From positions 310,001-374,000 of the forward strand of contig JAEYGZ010000038.1 in assembly GCA_023409535.1 (NCBI GenBank): a stretch of DNA of 64,000 bases. Direction: 5' to 3'. Source of the stretch: Bacillota bacterium. Lineage in GTDB: Bacteria; Bacillota; Clostridia; Lachnospirales; Lachnospiraceae. Both the position numbers and the translations under genes were made by a program. The notes under the pieces are model-generated. The model did not search any database and was not told the origin of the DNA. It saw nothing but the letters and a program-made list of their open reading frames with translations. Positions 60,436 to 64,000 of the stretch are shown here, piece by piece. Each line of letters opens with the position of its first letter. Within the stretch, counting starts at the first letter, position 1.

Positions 60436-62331
60436 TTACTTTTCCCTACGTCTGGCGTAATTTAATTGTGTCAGATAAACCATCAGTACTGAGATATCTG
60501 CAGGTGATACCCCTGAGATTCTGGAGGCTTGTCCGATGGAAACAGGACGAAACCTCTCCAGCTTCTGCCTGGCTTCTATTCTCAGACTGGGTACATCCAT
60601 ATAATTGACATCTTCAGGAATACGCTTGTTCTCCAGCTTTTGAAATTGATCCACCTGATGCAGCTGACGCTTGATATATCCATCATATTTAATATTAATA
60701 TTTATCTGCTCAATCACTTCTTCAGATAACGGCTTTCGTTCCGTATCAATCGGCTCAAGAAGCTCATAGCTTAGCTCCGGCCTTCGTATCAGCTCTGCCA
60801 GCGTAGTGGCGGTATTCAGGGGAGAACTTTCCTGATTGATAAGAAATTGCAGAACTTCCCTGGTCGCACCGATTGCCGTATTCTCAAGACGCTTCATCTC
60901 TTCTTGAATATCCGCTTCTTTTTTAAGCAGCTTCTGATATCTTTCCTCCTTAATCAGGCCGATCTCATAGCCCTTCTTTGTTAATCTCAGATCCGCATTG
61001 TCCTGCCTTAACAATAACCGGTATTCTGATCTGGAGGTCATCATACGATATGGCTCATGTGTTTCCTTTGTTACCAGGTCATCAATCAGCACGCCGATGT
61101 AAGCCTCCGATCTGTCGATGACAAGCGCTTCCTTCCCGAGTACCTTTCTTGCAGCATTAATACCCGCTACCAGTCCCTGGGCAGCGGCCTCTTCATAGCC
61201 GGAGCTTCCGTTAAACTGGCCTCCGCTGAATAAACCCTCCATCTGCTTAAATTCCAGTGTGGGCGCTAACTGCATTGGATTTATGCAGTCATATTCAATT
61301 GCATATGCATTTCGTACAATATTAGCATTTTCGAGCCCGGGAACAGAACGGTACATCCGGTACTGGACATCCTCCGGCAGCGAGCTTGACATACCTGCAA
61401 TATACATCTCATTGGTATACAAGCCCTCCGGCTCAATAAATACCTGATGCCGTTCTTTATCTGCAAATTTCATAACCTTATCTTCAATAGAAGGACAATA
61501 ACGTGGCCCAACTCCCTTAATATCACCTGCATATAAAGGAGATCTTCCGATATTCTCACGAATGATCTCATGCGTCTTCTCATTGGTATAGGTCAACCAG
61601 CAGGAAATCTGTTCCTTGTTAAACTCCTCCCGGCTCGTGGTAAAGGAAAAGGGTACAATCTTCTCATCACCAAATTGCTCCTCCATTTTGGAAAAGTCAA
61701 TACTTCTTCTGTCAATTCTTGCAGGTGTACCGGTCTTAAACCGGTACATCTCAATTCCTAAGCTCTTAAGAGAATCAGTCAGATGGGTAGCAGCTTGTAA
61801 GCCGCTCGGCCCGGTAGCATTGACTGTCTCACCGTAAATACAGCGCGCATTTAGATAAGTTCCCGTACATAGAACCACCGCGTGACAGGGATAAATTGCA
61901 CCGGAATAGGTCATCACACCGCTGACTTTATTTCCTTCGGTTAGAATCTGTGTTACCTCAGCCTGCTTAAGTGTCAAATTCTCTGTATTCTCAAGAATCC
62001 TTCTCATGGACTTTGAATATTCCTGTTTATCTGCCTGTGCGCGAAGGGAATGTACGGCAGGTCCCTTGGACACATTCAGCATTTTAGACTGAATATAGGT
62101 CTTATCGATATTCTTACCCATCTCCCCGCCCAATGCATCGATTTCGCGTACCAGATGTCCCTTGGACGTTCCTCCGATATTCGGATTACATGGCATCATT
62201 GCAATACTGTCCATGCTTATGGTAAACAACAATGTTTTTAAAGATAATCTTGCACTGGCAAGTGCTGCTTCACAACCGGCATGACCTGCCCCGACTACGA
62301 TGACATCATAACTCTCGTAAATATATGACAT
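60436..62331 (-). CDS. mnmG: tRNA uridine-5-carboxymethylaminomethyl modification enzyme MnmG
   Basis: A 631-residue FAD enzyme: FAD motif VIVVGAGHAGCEAALASARL, NPNIGGTSKGHLVREIDALGG, and the C-terminal helical part. It forms a complex with MnmE that modifies the wobble uridine of certain tRNAs. Length is normal. It follows mnmE by 70 bp. Confidence 0.97.
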   Translation of the reverse strand: MSYIYESYDVIVVGAGHAGCEAALASARLSLKTLLFTISMDSIAMMPCNPNIGGTSKGHLVREIDALGGEMGKNIDKTYIQSKMLNVSKGPAVHSLRAQADKQEYSKSMRRILENTENLTLKQAEVTQILTEGNKVSGVMTYSGAIYPCHAVVLCTGTYLNARCIYGETVNATGPSGLQAATHLTDSLKSLGIEMYRFKTGTPARIDRRSIDFSKMEEQFGDEKIVPFSFTTSREEFNKEQISCWLTYTNEKTHEIIRENIGRSPLYAGDIKGVGPRYCPSIEDKVMKFADKERHQVFIEPEGLYTNEMYIAGMSSSLPEDVQYRMYRSVPGLENANIVRNAYAIEYDCINPMQLAPTLEFKQMEGLFSGGQFNGSSGYEEAAAQGLVAGINAARKVLGKEALVIDRSEAYIGVLIDDLVTKETHEPYRMMTSRSEYRLLLRQDNADLRLTKKGYEIGLIKEERYQKLLKKEADIQEEMKRLENTAIGATREVLQFLINQESSPLNTATTLAELIRRPELSYELLEPIDTERKPLSEEVIEQININIKYDGYIKRQLHQVDQFQKLENKRIPEDVNYMDVPSLRIEARQKLERFRPVSIGQASRISGVSPADISVLMVYLTQLNYARRREK

Positions 62332-62401
62332 AAAATAACTCTATCCCTTTCTAAGGTAAACCCCAACCGATAACCTATCCTTTGAATTAGCCTGTATCCA
62401 T

Positions 62402-63778
62402 TTATTTTCCCATGCAAAATTCCTGAAAGATCATGTTAACAAGATCCTCTTCCACATTTTCACCTATGATTGCACCAAGTGCTTCATATGCACTCATTAA
62501 ATCAATGGAGTAAAAATCCTCCGGCATTCCGGCATCAATGCTTTGTTTCACAAGTCTCAGACCTTCCAGTGACTGCGCAAAGGCTTCCTTGTGACGTTCA
62601 TTGGTAATATAGATATCTTCCTGTTGCGTTAATTCCCCTTCAAAGAACATATCCTTAATAATCTGTTCCAATTCTGCAAGCCCTGTTTGTTCTTTTATGG
62701 AAGCATAGATAACCGGATGACATGTTTTTGATCTGATTTCCTCCCTGCTGACCTGAGGCTGCAAGTCCGATTTATTTAACAATAAAACTGCCTTTTTATG
62801 GTCAATCAGTTCAAGTATGGATTCATCATTTTGATCCAGTCTGGTCGAGGAATCCAGAACATAAATTATCAAATCTGCATCCTCAGCGATACGGATTGCC
62901 TTTTCAACCCCAATTTTTTCAATGACGTCAGCAGTATCCCGTATTCCGGCCGTATCTATGACCTTCAGCAAGATCCCGTTCAGATTAATTATCTCCTCTA
63001 AAGTATCCCTGGTGGTTCCTGCGATGTCGGTAACAATAGCCCGCTCGTCTCCTACCAGGGTATTTAATAAACTCGACTTTCCTGCATTGGGCTTTCCCAG
63101 GATAACTGTTTTTATTCCCTCTTTTATAATTCGGCCATTCTTTGATTCCTTTATGAGCTGTTCTATCGTCTTAATCTCTTGATTCAAATGACCGCCAAGC
63201 TCCTCATCAAAGCCTTCCAGACTAATATGCTCCGGGTCATCCAGTGCAGCTTCGATAAATGCAATATCACGAAGGATCTTCTCTCTCAGCTCCGCAATTA
63301 GCTCCCTAACCTTACCTCTTAACTGTTTCATGGAATTCTTAAGTGCTAATTCATTCTTAGCAGATATGATATCGCTTACTGCCTCTGCCTGTGACAAATC
63401 TATTCTTCCATTCAAGAACGCTCTTTTTGTAAACTCTCCCGGCTCGGCAATTCTTGCCCCATTTTTTAATACTGTCTCAAGAATCCTTCTTGTCACGACA
63501 ATACCTCCGTGGCAATCTATCTCAACGATATCCTCCCTGGTATAAGTGGCCGGCGTCCGCATAATTGCGACCATAACCTCATCAATGACTTGATCCTGAT
63601 CAATGATATAACCATAATGAATGGTATGGCTCTGCTCTTCTGATAATATTTTTTTACCGGATTTAGAACGATAGATGCGATCAATAACAGCAAAGGCTTC
63701 CTCGCCGCTGATTCGGATGATACTGATTCCTGCGTTACTAAGTCCTGTTGCTATTGCAGCAATGGTATCTGTTTTCAT
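62402..63778 (-). CDS. mnmE: tRNA modification GTPase MnmE
   Basis: A 458-residue GTPase: an N-terminal tetrahydrofolate-binding domain (DTIAAIATGLSNAGISIIRI), a Ras-like G domain with VILGKPNAGKSSLLN, IAGTTRD, DTAG and LNKSD, and the C-terminal FCMGK motif required for catalysis. Partner of MnmG. First gene of the mnmE-mnmG-rsmG run. Confidence 0.98.
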   Translation of the reverse strand: MKTDTIAAIATGLSNAGISIIRISGEEAFAVIDRIYRSKSGKKILSEEQSHTIHYGYIIDQDQVIDEVMVAIMRTPATYTREDIVEIDCHGGIVVTRRILETVLKNGARIAEPGEFTKRAFLNGRIDLSQAEAVSDIISAKNELALKNSMKQLRGKVRELIAELREKILRDIAFIEAALDDPEHISLEGFDEELGGHLNQEIKTIEQLIKESKNGRIIKEGIKTVILGKPNAGKSSLLNTLVGDERAIVTDIAGTTRDTLEEIINLNGILLKVIDTAGIRDTADVIEKIGVEKAIRIAEDADLIIYVLDSSTRLDQNDESILELIDHKKAVLLLNKSDLQPQVSREEIRSKTCHPVIYASIKEQTGLAELEQIIKDMFFEGELTQQEDIYITNERHKEAFAQSLEGLRLVKQSIDAGMPEDFYSIDLMSAYEALGAIIGENVEEDLVNMIFQEFCMGK

Positions 63779-63934
63779 GCCATACCTCCTTATAGATTAA
63801 TCCGCTGCGGATTATGAACTCGAAGGTATAACCTTCTCGTTCGCGTTGCACTTATCCATAAAATCCAGCACATTTATTCAAGCAAGCTCGACAAATGCAT
63901 GGATTTCATGGACTAATCCGCTTACCGCGGAAAA

Positions 63935-63970
63935 AGGTGTCTTAAAGTATGCTCTACTTTTAAGACACCT
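63935..63970 (-). terminator. Terminator upstream of mnmE
   Basis: AGGTGTCTTAAA and TTTAAGACACCT pair perfectly. On the minus strand TTTTT follows. It probably ends a gene beyond the right edge of the window, in the usual order jag or yidC. Confidence 0.8.
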
Positions 63971-64000
63971 CACTATCACATACATTCAAGTATACCTTAG

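Noticed and set aside
1..64000. CRISPR arrays or complete insertion sequences
   Set aside because: No spaced direct-repeat array and no intact transposase were seen. The only IS-like signal is the short palindrome at 22185-22278.

Overview
The window looks like a chromosomal segment of an anaerobic, Gram-positive clostridium, most likely Lachnospiraceae. The reasons are strong AGGAGG-type ribosome-binding sites, an AdhE under Rex-type operators, an LPXTG surface protein, several small families typical of this group (DUF3881, DUF4446, DUF5688) and an AT-rich base composition. The right end is close to the replication origin: mnmE, mnmG, rsmG, parA and parB lie in their usual order, with three perfect 16-bp parS sites.

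Layout. 1-7.2 kb: a partial guanylate-kinase-like gene, an Orn/Lys/Arg decarboxylase-fold enzyme, a sugar-sensor/GGDEF protein and a three-gene ABC importer of the TrpXYZ type. 7.3-12.7 kb: a histidine phosphatase, then a seven-gene minus-strand run in which a sensor kinase and a LytTR regulator bracket an NfeD-FloA membrane module. 13.3-19.1 kb: a LacI-controlled sugar locus (YdjC/ChbG deacetylase, BadF-type kinase, GH4 phospho-glycosidase, GPH symporter) that resembles the chitobiose pathway without a PTS. 19.2-23.0 kb: assorted genes, including a tocopherol-cyclase-like gene with no canonical start codon.

23.1-36.7 kb: a 13.6-kb AT-rich integrative element in tRNA-Lys(CTT), bounded by 94-bp direct repeats, of which 49 bp are identical. 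It carries a tyrosine integrase, an excisionase, an XRE regulator with twin operators, a DUF927 helicase-like protein, a RadC-type protein, DUF1643, DUF5688, an AAA ATPase, four very small proteins and several long RNA hairpins. No conjugation or capsid genes are visible.

36.9-54.5 kb: housekeeping genes (trxA, trmB, a D,D-carboxypeptidase), the complete pstSCAB-phoU-phoPR phosphate operon with a three-repeat Pho box, a divergent IlvD/Edd dehydratase, tRNA-Arg(CCT), DUF3881 and adhE. 54.6-64 kb: DUF4446, parB, parA, a DegSU-like two-component pair, a GNAT gene, rsmG, mnmG and mnmE.

All calls come from reading the sequence and from recalled family knowledge. No database search was run. Functions of most island genes are unknown.
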